DNA of 64,000 bases from Ichthyophis bannanicus (Eukaryota; Chordata; Amphibia; Gymnophiona; Ichthyophiidae): assembly GCA_033557465.1 (NCBI GenBank), contig CM066031.1, positions 171,027,043-171,091,042 of the forward strand, given 5' to 3'. Below the pieces are notes generated by a model. The model saw only the letters and a list, made by a program, of their open reading frames with translations, was not told the origin of the DNA and searched no databases. Shown in pieces: positions 41,350 to 53,817 of the stretch (its first letter is position 1; each line of letters opens with the position of its first letter). The position numbers and the translations under genes are program-made.

Positions 41350-41456
41350 TACCACTTGTCGGGGCTGGTCTAGCAGGACAATATGGGAGGTGACATTTTA
41401 CTTGCCAGTTAATGTCCTTTCCTTGAGTTCTGCTAGACCAGTCCAGTGCCTGCTAC
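41350..41456. repeat. Internal complementary region of DIRS family 2 (D5)
   Basis: The right half (41391-41456, 'cattttacttgccagttaat...') is the complement of the element's right tip (41761-41825). The left half ('cttgtcggggctggtctagc') should be the complement of the missing left tip. This lets the lost left terminus be predicted. Confidence 0.75.
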
Positions 41457-41760
41457 TGGAACTGTATTGCTCTGTTCTTCTGCTGCAGTATCCTTGGTTC
41501 TGCTTTGATTTTTATACTTGGATCTGCCGGTTCATCTTCTACTGACAACCTTATGTATATACTTTTCTGTACAGTGTTCTCTCCTGTTGCTCATGATTGA
41601 AGTTGTGCGAGGCTTGCCATGTTTCTCCTATATGCTTTGGGATGAATACTGAGTGGACCTCTTGTGGCTAAGACAAAGGCTTAGGAGTGATGTCATTGAA
41701 ACCTGGGCTATTCATTGGTTCTTTGTATCCACCAACCTGCTGGTAGGGGAACACAACCCA

Positions 41761-41825
41761 CTTGTCTGGACTGGTCTAGCAGGAGTCAAAGAAAGGACGT
41801 TAACCGGTAAGTAAAATGTTACCTT
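41761..41825 (-). repeat. Right terminus of DIRS D5
   Basis: It reads 'cttgtctggactggtctagc' and on through 'gttaaccggtaagtaaaatg', complementary to the ICR right half with a few changes. Confidence 0.72.
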
Positions 41826-42557
41826 TAATGCGAAAAATGCAGGGTCATGCATTTAGGCTGCAAAAATCCAAGAGTGCGGTGTAGTATGGGGGTGAAGTAC
41901 TTTTGTCCACGAATGAGTGGGACCTAGGCGTGATCTTAAAGTGGCGAAACAGTTAGAAAAGGCAATGGCAAAGGCCAGAAGGAGGTTGGGGAACTAGGAA
42001 GAGGAATGGCCAGTAGGAAAAAGGAGGTGATAATGCCTTTGTATAAGTCTTTGGTGAGACCTTAGTTGGAATATTGTGTGCAATTCTGGAGACCACACCT
42101 TAAATGATATAAACAGGATGAAGTCTGTGCAGAAGGTGGCTACCAAAATGGTCAGCTGTCTTCATTACAAGTCATGTGGGTTCAGACTTAAAGATCTCAA
42201 TATGTATACTTTAGAGAAAAAGTGAGAGGAGATATGATAGAGACATTTAAATACCTCTGTGGCATAAATGCACAGGAGGAGAGCCTCTTTCAAATGAAAG
42301 AAAGCTCTGTAATGAGGGGGACATAGGATGAAGATGAAAAGGGATAGACTTAGGAGTAATATTTCTGTATTGAAAGAGTGGTAGATGCATGAAATAGTCT
42401 CCCATTGGAGGTAGTAGAGACAAGGAAAGTATCTGAATTCAAGGAAGCATGGGACGGACACAGAGGATTTCTAAAGGAACAAAAGGGACAATGGTAGTTG
42501 ATATGGAAGGGTAGACTAGACAGGCCATATAACCTTTTTCTGCCTTCATGCTTCTAT
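41826..42557 (+). mobile_element. CR1/L3-like LINE 3' fragment
   Basis: The RT C-terminus and 3' UTR are degenerate: 'QGHAFRLQKSKSAV'-like start, 'LVRP*LEYCVQFWRPHL', 'LEKK*EEIW*RHLNTSVA' and the end 'cttcatgcttctatgtatg'. Stops are frequent. It starts directly at the right end of D5. Confidence 0.78.
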
Positions 42558-42562
42558 GTATG

Positions 42563-42745
42563 CTCATATTCTGCCAAGATGGACTATTGTAATGTTTCTT
42601 ATGCAAGATTACTTGCTAGAAATTTTAAGTTAGAGTACAAAATGTTGCTACTAAGCTTTTAGTATTGACTGGCACTAGGGAGCTAGTTTTGCCTATTCTT
42701 GTTTCTCTTCATTGGCTACCAGTCGCTCAGTGGCAACCAGAGGTC
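42563..42745 (+). mobile_element. Short LINE RT C-terminal fragment
   Basis: Pieces 'RMDYCNVSYARLL' and 'TRELVLPILVSLHWLPVAQW' match the conserved 'LDYCNSLL...HITPVLxxLHWLPV' region of L2-group LINEs. A frameshift separates them. Confidence 0.6.
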
Positions 42746-44021
42746 ATTTTACAAGCATCCAGATATAAAAATGGCAGGATTTACATATTTAGATGGCATA
42801 CATGTGCAAATAGTGATTTTAGAAAGCTGCTGTTTGCACCTTTAGATGTGCGCTGCCCCCCTCCCCCAGACACTGTGATATATAGGGGGAGTGGCAGAGG
42901 CATAATTTAGGCATGCCCAAAAAAGTTATATAATGGGAGGAGTATCTAAATTTTAAAAAATCCATGTTGGTCTTTGCACTGAGGCACATGCAAGTGCCGA
43001 CTCCCAGCTGATACCTGGGGTCTGAATCGGGGGCAAAATCTGATAACAATCCCTTCTGATAACAATCCCTTCGGGTGCAAAATCTGATAACCATCCCTTC
43101 CACTCTCCTGGACATCCTCCTCCAACATCCAGTTTACTCCTGCCACCCTCCCCGCCCCTCAACCTGATATTAAGCCCATCTGCCTGCCTGCACTCACCCA
43201 GCCTCTCATTCTCTTACCAGGATGTCCCTGGTGCTAGTGGGGGGCAGGAGCAATTCTCAATTGCTCTTGCCCCAGTCAGTCAGTTGGTTCAAAATAGTAC
43301 CACTACCCTCTCTAGCAGTAATCTCATGGTACTACTGCTAGGGATCAAGTTGTCATATAAAAATGTGTGTGAGTTAAAATGACAGCTAAGAAAGTACTGT
43401 GTTCAGGGACCAGGCAGTGGTGACCACATAGACTTGATTATATGGGTACTTTTAACTCTGAACACCTGGGTGACTTCTACCTCAGCAGAGGCAGAGTGGA
43501 ACTGAGTCCTATTCCTGCTGAAGTTTGGAGTCTCTACAGGAAAAAGCTATCAGAAGCACTAGCAGTGCAGGATCCAGGAGAGGACATAACGTTTCATACT
43601 CCACCATGAAGGGGGTGCCCGAACTTCCTTTTGCTTACCTCAGGGGTATCAGAACAGGGTGGGCTACAAGGGCCCTGGTCCCACCAAACTGTTGCCTGCA
43701 GAGAGCAGACTTCTGTCTGCCCACAGGAGATCGGATCCCATGGGCAGGGTGGAAGATCGTGGCAAAGACGCCTATCTGCCCGTGGGAGATCCCTGCGGGC
43801 AGATAGGAGTCTTTACCGCAATCGTGGTAGCCTTCCCCTCCTGCCCACGGGGATCTGATCTCCCACAGGCAGACAGATGTCCACCGCGATCACAGCCATT
43901 CCCTTCTCTTCTGCAGACGGGAAAAGAGCATCCCACAGGTAGAACAGGAGGAGAAGGCCGTGGGGGCTAGCAGGCGGAGTCAGAGTGGAGCTTGGCCCTC
44001 CCCCTCCAAATCCGAGAGGCA
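42746..44021. other. Intron sequence without recognised genes
   Basis: A small imperfect tandem repeat based on 'aatctgataacaatccctt' lies at 43035-43100. A region of inverted similarity around 43735-43880 ('gggagatc', 'gcccacgggg') may form hairpins. I recognise no gene or repeat family. Confidence 0.4.
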
Positions 44022-44023
44022 CT

Positions 44024-44063
<40 letters not shown>

Positions 44064-45060
44064 GCATTTATAAAGCGCGACCAGGCGCATGCAGCGCTGT
44101 ACAATGAAAACACAAAAAGACAGTCCCTGCTCAAAAGAGCTTACAATCTAAAAAGACAAAACAAGAAAAGGAGTAGAAAAAAGATAAGAACAAGGGCAAA
44201 GAGACAAGAGCAGGAGAGACAGGACAAAAGAAAGAGGTAAGAACAAGTGTAAGAGGAACAAAGAAAGGTGAAATAAAAGGGGAAGGAAGAACAGCAAAAT
44301 CAAGAGCCAAAGGCAGAGGCGAAAAGATGAGCTTTTAACTTGAGTTTGAAGAGGGGCAAAGAAGATGCCTGACGTATAGACAAAGGAAGTTTATTCCAAG
44401 CGTAGGGAGCAGCAAGGTGAAAAGAGCGGAATCTGGAGTTGGCAGTAGAGGAGAAGTGCATAGCAAGAAGCAACTGGGAAGAAGAACGGAGTACACGAGG
44501 GGAGAAATGAGAGAAGAGAGGTACTGAGGAGCCACAGAGTGAATGCACTTATAGGTCAGAAGGAGAAGCTTAAAGTGAATGCGGAAACGGATAGGGAGCC
44601 AGTGAAGCGATCTGAGGAGAGGAGTGATGTGGGCAAAACGAGGCTGATGGAAAATCAAACGGGCAGCAGAGTGCTGAATAGACTGAAGAGGGAAGAGATG
44701 AGACTGAGGGGAGACCAAGAAGGAGGTTACAATAATCAAGGTGGGAGATGATTAGGGAATGGATGAGGGTTTTAGTAGTGAGCTCAGAGAGAAAGGGGCG
44801 AATTTTGCCAATGTTGAAGAGAAAGAAGTGACAGGACTTAGCGATGAGTTGGATATGAGAAGAGAAAGAGAATGAAGAGTTAAAAATAACACTCAAATTG
44901 TGAGCAGATGAAACAGGTTGGAGAACAGAGCCATCAACAGAGACTGAAAAAGAAGGAGAAAGGGAAATTTTAGGAGAAAAAAACGAGAAGTTCAGTCTTG
45001 GCCATGTTCAATTTCAGGTGACGATGGAACATCCAGGCAGCAATGGCAGAGAGAGAAAGA
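44022..45060 (-). mobile_element. L2-like LINE (second type), antisense, 5'-truncated
   Basis: The 3' end is a trinucleotide tail (44022-44062, 'tac' repeats on the plus strand) followed by 'gcatttataaagcgcgacca'. The minus-strand RT C-terminal domain reads 'ISHLDYCNLLLGLP' (44896-44570), 'HSAARLIFHQPRFAHITPLLRSLHWLPIR' in part (44739-44335) and 'AAPYAWNKLPLSIRQ' (44548-44300), in different frames. A trinucleotide tail separates this family from the 'aaataaat'-tailed L2s. Confidence 0.78.
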
Positions 45061-45770
45061 GATCCGGGACTGGAAAGCAGAAGAAAGACCTACCTTGCTT
45101 TACCTCGGGAGCCATTTATGGTGAAGCTGAGGAAGTCAATGAGGGTGAGGGGCAGGACACGAGATTTTTACTTTTACAATGTGGTGGGTATTTGGTTTTT
45201 GGCCAAGGACCCAACTAATATTTTAAATGGAAACTGAATAAAAACACTTGCTAATTATCATCTTAATATTTACACCCCTATTGGAGATCATGACACATCA
45301 TCTGAAGAGTCTATTTCATTTGCTGGTATTTGGAAAGACTGGACTATATGCCAATAGCAGCCCTGTCATTTTCCTCCACCCCCACTCCAAGGTCAAAACT
45401 CAGTTGGGTGAATTAATCCTTATGCTACATCATTCGAGACAGATTTTTATCACAGGTTTGCTGCAGTAATTTTGTTAGTGAAGGGAGGAGTTTTTTATAT
45501 TTCTTCAGTTGACACCTCTCCAAACCCCATAGAGAAAGTGTAGCTCTCCCCCCCAGCCCCTGATGGGCTATTGCCACTCAACCTCCCCTGGCTGGCAGGA
45601 GGAGACTGATGTTTACCTATGTCTGCCTAGTCTACTGGCTCCAGCATGCGGTGGTTTCCATAACCAGAGCAGTACTCATACAGCAGAGCCCAGAGCAAGT
45701 CCTGGCTACTGACTGGCCATTTTGTATTTTTAGGAAGAGCCTGCACATTTTAATCACTAGTAAAGTGAGT
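45061..45770. other. Intron sequence without recognised features
   Basis: No coding exon, RNA gene or known repeat recognised. Confidence 0.4.
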
Positions 45771-47686
45771 ACCTATTTATTTTATTTATTTAACAAACAT
45801 TTTTATGCCACGCTTTCCACTTGATCAAACGCGGTTTACAAAAAACAGGTTTCTGAATAATACAATAAACATAGTCTTATTCAGTTACATAGAACAAATT
45901 GTAATTATTTACATAGCGATATCTTAATCGAACAGTGAACTCATAACCTTTAACTATTTACAATGTATGCACAGTACAGAAGCTTTTGGGTAGTTTTGGC
46001 AGTGCATCTTTAATATAATATGATTATGTATTTGGCTCTCCATTTGTTATGTTATGTGAGTGTGCTTCATTAAGGTCAGCTTGTGTGTCATTAGTTGCTT
46101 GTGTGCCATAGTGAGAGGTGAATAGGAATGTTTTGAGTTTTTTACAGAATGTTTTGATGTCATTTGGTGCTCTAATGTCCTCGGGGAGCTCATTCCAGAG
46201 GGCTGGAACTGTGTGTGAAAATACTTTTTTTATTTGTTAGTTTTAGGGCTTTTCTGAAGTCCTTTGGTATTTCAATTTTGTGTTTATTCTTGTTTCCATG
46301 ACTTCTTTTTGATGTTTCGATAGCTCCATCCTTCCTTAACACATTAATCTCTAAGTTGTGGATTATTTTAAAGGTAGTAACAAGTATTTTATAGGTTATG
46401 CGGCTATAGATTGGTAGCCAGTGTAGTTCCGACAATATGGGTGCAATATGTTCTATGGATCTAATGTTTAAGATTGAGCGGGCTGCCACATTTTGGGCTA
46501 GTTGCAGCCTTCTAAGGGTTTGTTTTGATAGCCCCTGTAGAATGGAGTTCACGAAGTCGAAGTAAGGAGTGATGATTGATTGTATAACTGATTTGAAATC
46601 TTGTTGGTGGATTAGAGGCCTGAGCTGTTCTAGGAGTTTCAGTTTATAATGGATTTTTGTCACAATATATTTGATGTGGGATTCCATACTTGGAGTCTGG
46701 TATAATTTGACTCCTAAGTATTTTACCTCCTTGTAATGTTGGAGCTCAGGAGCAATATTGAATTTGGTGGTATGAAGTTATGGGTTTCTGGTGACATATA
46801 AGACTTCCATTTTGGAGAGGTTTATGTAAAGGTTATGGCTTTTAAGCCACTATGAGGTCTCGTTGAGACATTCAGAGAGTAATTGAATTGGGGAGTTCGG
46901 TATCATGAATGGGAGGTATAACATTGTGTCATCCGCATAGATGATGTAGTATATGTGGAATTTCTTGAAAATGTGACAAATGGACTGGAGGTATGTTAAA
47001 AAGGAGGGCCGATAGGGCTGATCCCTGTGGGAGGCCTTGTTCCTGTTTGAACGTTGTGGAAGTCTCTTGGTTAAATCTGACTGCGTTCTGTTTTGGAGAT
47101 ACGATGAAAATCAGCTAAGGGCAGTGGCATTGAGGCCAATTCGTTGTAGTCTGTTAAGCATCAGTAGGTGGTTCACGCTATCAAATGCTGCAGTGATGTC
47201 CAGGAATATAAGAATAAATGCTTGCCTAGAGTTGTCTATGCCTCTTGACAGCATATTGATTAATACTGTGAGGAGTGTTTTGACATCGTGATACGGTCGA
47301 AAGCCGTATTGGTGTTCATCATGGGGTTGATGAGTCTATGTGCTCTTGAAGTTGCATTTGTACAATGTTTTCTGTAAGTTTGGCCATGAATGGTATACTT
47401 GATATTGGCCTGTAAGAGTAAGGTGAGCTTTTGTCAAGATTGGTATTTTTTAAGATTGGGCGTATTTGGGCATGTTTGAGTGAGGGTGGTAAGTACCCAT
47501 TCTTGAGTGATAAGTTGAGTATTGGGAGGATGAAATTTGAAAGTTCTGGTAAGGTTGCTTTTAGCCATTGAACAGGGCAAGGGTCTAGGTATGAGGTTGT
47601 GGTATTTAACTTGGCAATTATGTTCTTAAGGTTGTCTTTTGAGTTGTGGTAGAAGTTGGGCCATGTGCTGATTTGGTTTGTTGGTG

Positions 47687-47840
47687 TTCTCCAGGACCAA
47701 GCAGGAAGTCAGTCCTCACATATGGGTGACGTCAGCGCCGACGGAGCCCTCGCAGAGCAATTTTCCCCAGCTTTCAAAGAAAGCCTTTGGGAATTGCAGC
47801 GCGCATGCGCGGTCCCCTTCCCGCCCAAGGGTGCCATCTT
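47687..47840 (+). repeat. Left inverted terminal repeat of D3
   Basis: Nearly identical to 5262-5415 of D1, ending 'gggtgccatctt'. Confidence 0.92.
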
Positions 47841-48085
47841 GCTCAGTCGTCTTTTTTCCGCGGAGCCCTACAGACGTTGTTTGTAATTCACCGCCAGAAA
47901 AGTTTATTTTATTTGTCTTTTTTCTCGGTTCGACGCCGGTTCTTTTCCCGCCCAGACCCGCGACGCCGGTTGCGAGTCCGTTCTTTATTTTTCGTTTTTT
48001 TGTCCTTCGTGACAGGTTTCGCGCCTTTTTTTCTTTTTCACTGGCAGCCCTGTCTTTTGACCTCGCAGGGGCCCTTTTTCCCCCG

Positions 48086-50014
48086 ATGGCTGCCAGCGGG
48101 TTTAAAAAATGTGATCGGTGTAAGAAACTCATGTCTCTTACCGACACACACGACTGCTGCCTCCGCTGCCTCGGACCCGATCATGACCCGATGATCTGTG
48201 GTCCGTGTGGCAAGATGTCCTCAAAAGCGTTGAGGAGTCGGCAGCATCAGCGGGAACGTATCTTCTCTGACTCCGGCCGGGCCCGGACCTCGTCAGAGGC
48301 TTCGACGTCTCGGGACTCTGGTCCTGAGCATCGTCGGAGTTCCTCTGAGCGGGGGTCTCCTACCCGGGAACATCATCGGAAGAAGAAACCCACGAGGGCG
48401 GCGTCGGTGGACGCTCCTGGTTCCTCGAGGGCCAGGTCGCATAGCCCCGATAGCCGTCCCGGGTCCTCGGAGATGGAGAGGCCTTCCAAACATCCTCGTC
48501 TCGAGATGGACTCGCCTGCTCACGTAAGTGCTGTAGTCCTCGTGGACTCGCCTCCGAAGGAGCCGACGTTGGGCCCGACGCCATCGGGGCCCGAGTCAGG
48601 GGCTGCTGGGTCTCCTGAGCTTGGACTCAGGTTGACGGCCTTGGAGAGCAGTCTGACTGCCTTCATGGACCAGCAGCGGGCATTGATCGCTGGCCTCGCC
48701 GGTGCTTCTGCCCTGACCGCCGTGACGTCGACGTCCAAGTCGACCCCGGAGACCGAGCCGATCCTCGAGTCCATGAGGGCTCGAGTCGATCCTCGGTCAC
48801 GGTATCCTTCGGCCTCCCGTTCGGGACCGAGGTTGTCGACGCCGACTCCCTCGGCGTCGGGGCGGACGGCATCGATGCCTGCCCGACCGGAGCCGCTCGA
48901 CTCCTCCTCCGAGGAGTCAGCCTGGGAAACCGAGGACGAAGAGTCACCTGGTTCTTTTCGGACTCGGTGTGTCCCATCGGACTCACCCGAGTCCGAACCT
49001 CGGAGACGATCCCCCCCCCCGGAGGATACCCGGTTCTCGGACTTCGTGCGGGATATGGCCAAGGCCTTGGCCTTCCCCGCGGATCCCGAGGAGGAGCCTC
49101 GAGCCGAAGAGCTCGATGCCCTCCAGTATGACTCTCCCCCAAAGGAGGCCTTTACTGTACCGGTTCCTCCGATGCTGGAACAACTTCTCTTCCGCATGTG
49201 GGAGAGCCCGGCGTCGTCGCCGGTATTAAGCAAGCGGGTCGATTCCATTTATCGAGTCCGCAAGAGCCCCGGGTTCCAAAAGGCACAACTACCGCACCAT
49301 TCCATGGTGGTGGAATCGGCCATGCATAGACTCAAGAGTCAGAAGATGCACTCCTTGATGCCTCCTGGTCGGGAGGCTCGGAACCTGGATACACTCGGTA
49401 GGAAGTGTTTCCAGGGCTCTATGCTTGCTTGTCGAGTCCAGACCTACCAGCTCTATATGGGCATGTATCTCCGAGACCTGGCTAAAGAAATAGCCGGGTT
49501 CTCTGCTGGTCTCTCCGAAGAACCTTTGCAGAGGTTCCAGGCCTTGTCTACTGGTATTCGGGAGTGCTCGAAGTTTATCTCTCGAGCAGCCTACAATGGC
49601 TTCGAAGCATCGGCTCGAGTAGCCGCAGCCAGCATCGGTGCCCGCCGACAGGCTTGGCTTCAGTCATCCGACCTCGAGCCATGGGTGCAGGACAAGTTGG
49701 TCGATGTCCCCTGCAGAGGTGAGAACCTCTTTGGCAAACCCATGGCTGAGAAGGCTGCACAGATCGAGACCGAGACTCTCACCAGGACTCGGCTCTCAAG
49801 GAAGACCTCTGCCCCTTCTCAGAAAAAGAAGGGCTCGGGGAAAAAGCCCTTTTACCCGAGGAAGGCGGCTGCCTATAAACAATACCCTCATTTTCAGGCC
49901 TCAGCAGTTCCCCAACAGGGTCAGCAGGCCAAGGGACGGGGTCATGGGTCCCGTAGGCAGCCAGCCCCCAAGCCTGCACCACCAGCCCCTGCTCAGCAGG
50001 GTGGGGTTTTTTGA
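48086..50014 (+). CDS. DIRS ORF1, gag-like protein (642 aa)
   Basis: Same start and layout as the D1 protein: 'MAASGFKKCDRCKKLMSL', the cysteine module with 'CLRCLGPDH' and 'MICGPCGKMS', a Ser/Arg/Glu-rich middle, the conserved C-terminal domain ('FTVPVPPMLEQLLFRMW') and a basic Lys/Gln/Pro tail. It is open for the full length although the other genes of this copy are broken. ORF1 could thus still supply protein if transcribed. A C-run (49013-49020) gives a one-codon length difference from D1. Confidence 0.85.
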   Translation: MAASGFKKCDRCKKLMSLTDTHDCCLRCLGPDHDPMICGPCGKMSSKALRSRQHQRERIFSDSGRARTSSEASTSRDSGPEHRRSSSERGSPTREHHRKKKPTRAASVDAPGSSRARSHSPDSRPGSSEMERPSKHPRLEMDSPAHVSAVVLVDSPPKEPTLGPTPSGPESGAAGSPELGLRLTALESSLTAFMDQQRALIAGLAGASALTAVTSTSKSTPETEPILESMRARVDPRSRYPSASRSGPRLSTPTPSASGRTASMPARPEPLDSSSEESAWETEDEESPGSFRTRCVPSDSPESEPRRRSPPPEDTRFSDFVRDMAKALAFPADPEEEPRAEELDALQYDSPPKEAFTVPVPPMLEQLLFRMWESPASSPVLSKRVDSIYRVRKSPGFQKAQLPHHSMVVESAMHRLKSQKMHSLMPPGREARNLDTLGRKCFQGSMLACRVQTYQLYMGMYLRDLAKEIAGFSAGLSEEPLQRFQALSTGIRECSKFISRAAYNGFEASARVAAASIGARRQAWLQSSDLEPWVQDKLVDVPCRGENLFGKPMAEKAAQIETETLTRTRLSRKTSAPSQKKKGSGKKPFYPRKAAAYKQYPHFQASAVPQQGQQAKGRGHGSRRQPAPKPAPPAPAQQGGVF

Positions 50015-51836
50015 CTTCATCAGCATAGCCTCTCCCCCTCAGCTGGTTTCTCTCAGCACAGGAGGCCAGCTGGTCCACTTTGCTCACAGGTGGTCCAACA
50101 TCACTACAGATACCTGGGTGCTTCACATAGTCCAAGAGGGCTATCTTCTGCACTTCCACCAGGTACCTCCCTCCTACTTTCCAGGGGAGCCTCTCAGACT
50201 CCCTCTGCACAGGGACTTACTCCTTCAGGAGTTAGCAAGTCTTCTTCAGGAACAGGCTGTGGAACCGGTGCCCCACCACCTGAGAGGTCAAGGCTTTTAT
50301 TCCAGGTACTTTCTGATACCAAAAAGAACAGGAGGCCTCAGACCCATCCTGGACTTGCGGAACCTCAACAAGTTCCTCGCAAGGGAAAAGTTCAAGATGC
50401 TTACCCTTGGAATCCTGCTGCCCTACCTCCAGCAGGGAGACTGGCTATGCTCCTTGGATCTAAAGGATGCCTACACTCACATCCTCATCCACCCAAGCCA
50501 CAGACAATATCTCAGGTTTGTTGTGGGAGGCAATCATTACCAGTACAGAGTACTACCCTTTGGCCTATCCTCCGCACCCAGGGTGTTCACCAAATGTCTA
50601 GCAGTGGTGGCGGCCTATCTAAGGCTTCAAGGCCTCTTTGTGTTTCCATACCTGGACAACTGGCTCATCAGAGCACAGTCTTCCCAAGAGGCCACTCACG
50701 CAACGCACCGCACTGTGGCTCTGCTCCAGCACTTGGGTTTTGTCATAAACTTCGCAAAGTCCACGTTGCTCCCCTCTCAGGATCTCGAGTTCATCGGCGC
50801 AAGGTTAAACACGCTTCAGGCGCAAGCCTTTCTGCCTCTCGACAGGGCAAGCAGGCTCATGGAACTTGCCAGCCACTTTCGCAGCAATTCCCTGGTCTCT
50901 GCCAGGCAATTTCTGAGACTGCTCGGCCATATGGCTTTCACAGTCCATGTGACCCCCAATGCCCGCCTGAACATGCGGCCTGCTCAGTGGAGCCTTCGCA
51001 CACAATGGCATCAAGCCACGGGAAGCCTAGCGGACTCAGTACAGATCTCCGACCCGCTGGTCTCTTCTCTGCAATGGTGGCTTCATCTGCCGAACCTAGT
51101 CCTCGGAATGGCTTTTCAGTCTCCTCCGCCTTCTCTGGTCCTGACGACCGATGCTTCTCTCCTGGGTTGGGGAGCACATTGCCAAGGGACATGTACTCAA
51201 GGCCTCTGGACTCCTTGGGAGTCTGCCCAGCAGATCAACTTCCTGGAGCTCAGAGCAATCCGCCTGGCTCTGAGGGCCTTCTCCCACCTCACTTCTCACC
51301 AGTCTGTGCTGGTCCAGACGGACAATCAAGTTGCAATGTTCTACGTAAACAAACAAGGGGGCACAGGCTCCTTCCTTCTCTGTCAAGAGGCACAAAAACT
51401 GTGCTCTTGGGCCGTCAGCCGCGGCATCCTCCTCAAAGCTGTTTATCTCCCGGGTCAAGAAAATTGCCTGGCTGAGCAGAATCCTCCAGCCACACGAGTG
51501 GAGATTAGATCCGTTGGTGGTTCAACGGATATTTCTCAAGTGGGGCCTACCCACCATGGATCTCTTTGCCAGTCCTCTCAACCGGCAACTTCCCCGATTC
51601 TGCTCTCGACAACCGCATCCTCTCAGAGTAGCGGCGGATGCTTTTCTTCTCTCCTGGTCCACAGGCCTTCTGTATGCCTTTCCTCCCATGCCACTGGTGT
51701 CTCGGACGCTCTTCAAGGTTCTCCGGGACAAAGCCTCAATGATCCTCGTGGCTCCCCGGTGACCGAGACAGCCCTGGTTCCCGCTTCTGATGCAGCTGGC
51801 GGTGGACACTCCTCTCCCTCTGGGGTTTCAGCCTGA
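49638..51836 (+). pseudogene. DIRS RT/RNase H of D3, inactivated
   Basis: The reading follows D1 closely through 'GGLRPILDLRNLNKFLA' and 'CSLDLKDAYTH'. The active site is YLDN (50649-50660) instead of YLDD, which should abolish polymerase activity. RNase H keeps 'TTDASLLGWG', 'LELRAIRLA' and 'QTDNQVA'. An 8-base deletion near 51474 removes the last Asp ('LADKLSR' becomes 'LAEQNPP') and shifts the frame. The C-terminal extension continues in another frame (51514-51762) and meets a TGA in place of Trp at 51763. Confidence 0.88.
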
Positions 51837-51947
51837 TCTCCTGACCCAGGATCACGGGACTCTCCTACACCCCAACCTCCGGTCCCTTCATCTGATGGCC
51901 TGGCTGCTGAAAGGGTAGTCCTTGCTCCCCTCCGGCTGCCTCGAGAT

Positions 51948-53679
51948 GTGGAGGAAGTCGTCTTGGCATCCAGGCGACCCTCCACCCGGAAGTCCTATGC
52001 TCTTAAATGGCGTCGGTTCTCCGTCTGGTGTGCTCAGAAGTCTCAGGATCCCTTCTCCTGTTTGGTGGCAGTGGTCTTGCAATACTTGCTTTACCTCTCC
52101 AATCTTGGACTTAAGTCCAACTCTGTCAGAGTCCACCTCAGTGCTCTCTCTGCGCATCACATGCCGGTGGATAGCAGGCCTCTTTCCAGCCACCCTCTAG
52201 TGGCTCGTTTTCTCAGAGGCCTCCTTCTCCTTAAGCCACCTTTGCGCCCACCAGTCCCTGACTGGGATCTGAACGTGGTGTTACAGCGGATTACCTGTCC
52301 GCCTTTTGAGCCTATGGCTACCTGTCCTCTTCATTTTCTCTCTTGGAAAACCTTATTCTTGGTAGCCCTCACTTCTGCTAGACGCGTTAGTGAACTGCAG
52401 GCCCTAGTCTCTGATCCCCCTTACACTAGGTTCTACAGGAATAGGGTAGTCCTACGGACTCACCCTAAGTTTCTTCCAAAAGTGGTTTCCCCTTTTCACA
52501 TCAACCAGGAGGTGGTACTTCCGACCTTCTTTCCCAGGCCACACTCCAGCCGAGCTGAAATGGTCCTGCATACCCTGGACTGTAGGAGGGCGTTAACCTT
52601 CTACCTTGACCGTACGCGGGAGCACCGAAGGACTGTTCAGCTCTTCGTGTCTTATGACCCCAATAAGTTGGGGCTCCCTGTCTCCAAGCATACTCTGTCC
52701 ATCTGGGTGGCTGACTGTATCGCTTGGGCTTATGAGGCAGCCGGCCTCTCGTTGGAGAATCGAGTCAAGAGAGCGGCGGCCAAGAGAGCAAATAGAATGC
52801 TAGGTATGATAAGGAAAGGAATGGAAAATAAAACAAAAGATATTATAATGCCTCTATATCGTTCCATGGTGAGACCGCACCTTGAATATTGTGTGCAATT
52901 CTGGTCGCCGTATCTTAAAAAGGATATAGCAATTTTAGAAAAGGTTCAGAGAAGAGCCACCAAAATGGTAAAGGGGATGGAAGGCTACTCCTATGAAGAA
53001 AGGCTATAAAGGTTGGGGCTCTTTAACCTGGAAAAGAGACGGCTGAGGGGAGATATGATAGAAGTCTATAAATTAATGAACGGAGTGGAACGGGTAAACG
53101 TAGATCGATTGTTTACCTTATCAGAATATAGAAAGACTAGGGGACATGCAATGAAGCTACAGGGTAAACTATTTAAGACTAATAAAAGAAAATATTTTTT
53201 CACTCAACGTGTAATCAAACTCTGGAATTTGTTACCGGAGGATGTAGTAAAGGCTGTTAGTGTAGCTGGGTTTAAAAAAGGTTTGGACAAGTTCCTGGAG
53301 GAAAGGTCCATAAACCATTATTAAGAAGGGACCCAGGATATCAATGCTTGAACCAATACAAGCATTGTGGAACCTGTGTCCCTTGGGGAAACTGCTAGGT
53401 ACGTATGACCTAGATTGGCCACTGTTGGAAACAGAATACTGGGCTTGATGGACCTTGGTCTGACCCAGTATGGCATATCTTATGTTCTTATGAGTCACGG
53501 CTCATCGTGTTAGGGCGAAGGCTGCGTCAGTGGCTTACCTCCGCTCTGTTCCATTGGCAGACATCTGCCGGGCCGCTACTTGGTCTTCAAGCCAGACTTT
53601 TGCGGCCCATTACTGCCTGGAGAGGGAGTCCCGCAGGGACAGTGCTTTCGGACAGGCAGTCCTCCGTAATCTCTTTTAA
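51948..53679 (+). pseudogene. DIRS tyrosine recombinase of D3, split by CR1
   Basis: It is open from 'VEEVVLASRRPSTRKSYAL' through 'SARRVSELQALVSDPP' to 'AAGLSLENRV', where CR1 enters at 52768. It resumes at 53498 as 'AHRVRAKAASVAYLRS' and ends 'FAAHYCLERESRRDSAFGQ...NLF'. The insertion lies between the first catalytic Arg and the His-x-x-Arg pair, so the fold is destroyed. Unlike D1 there is no stop at the early position, so this copy shows the sense reading there. Confidence 0.88.
52768..53491 (+). mobile_element. CR1/L3-like LINE 3' fragment in D3
   Basis: It carries 'KRANRMLGMIRKGMENKTK', 'RPHLEYCVQFWSPYL', 'EKVQRRATKMVKGM', one stop (53007-53009), then '[20 protein letters not shown]' and the 3' end 'ggcatatcttatgttcttat'. 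Flanking 'gagtca' (52762-52767 and 53492-53497) is the probable target duplication. It is the best-kept CR1 here and the youngest layer of this stack. Confidence 0.88.
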
Positions 53680-53817
53680 GCAACTCCTACCCTCCGTCCC
53701 GGATGTTGGGCTACCGGTTGGAGGCGTATTCAGAGAAGATTCCTTCCTTCTGTGCTACTGAGCTTGAGGGAGCTCCTTTTTGGGCTTAGGGTCTCCGGTA
53801 GCCTTAAGCTTGGGAGT

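Larger units (their letters stand above)
31426..41825 (+). mobile_element. DIRS-type retrotransposon D5, second family, heavily interrupted
   Basis: ORF1 pieces lie at 31426-31587 ('VLTFQALSQWIQSLMPA') and 31701-31940. After an L1 insertion the ORF1 end resumes at 37991. Then come RT ('PILDLKGVNEHLCILRFQMETL', 38530 onward), RNase H ('LGWGAHCQDRMAHGHWN' region near 39580) and recombinase pieces ('ISELQALLPRS', 'LPKVLSPFRVNQVVGL'). The ICR is at 41350-41456 and the right terminus at 41761-41825. Terminal sequences differ completely from D1-D3, so this is a separate family. Heavily degenerate, and the left terminus is not visible. Confidence 0.75.

Noticed and set aside
43992..44065. Tyrosine-rich peptide frame
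   Set aside because: It is only the translation of a 'tac' trinucleotide repeat at a LINE 3' end.
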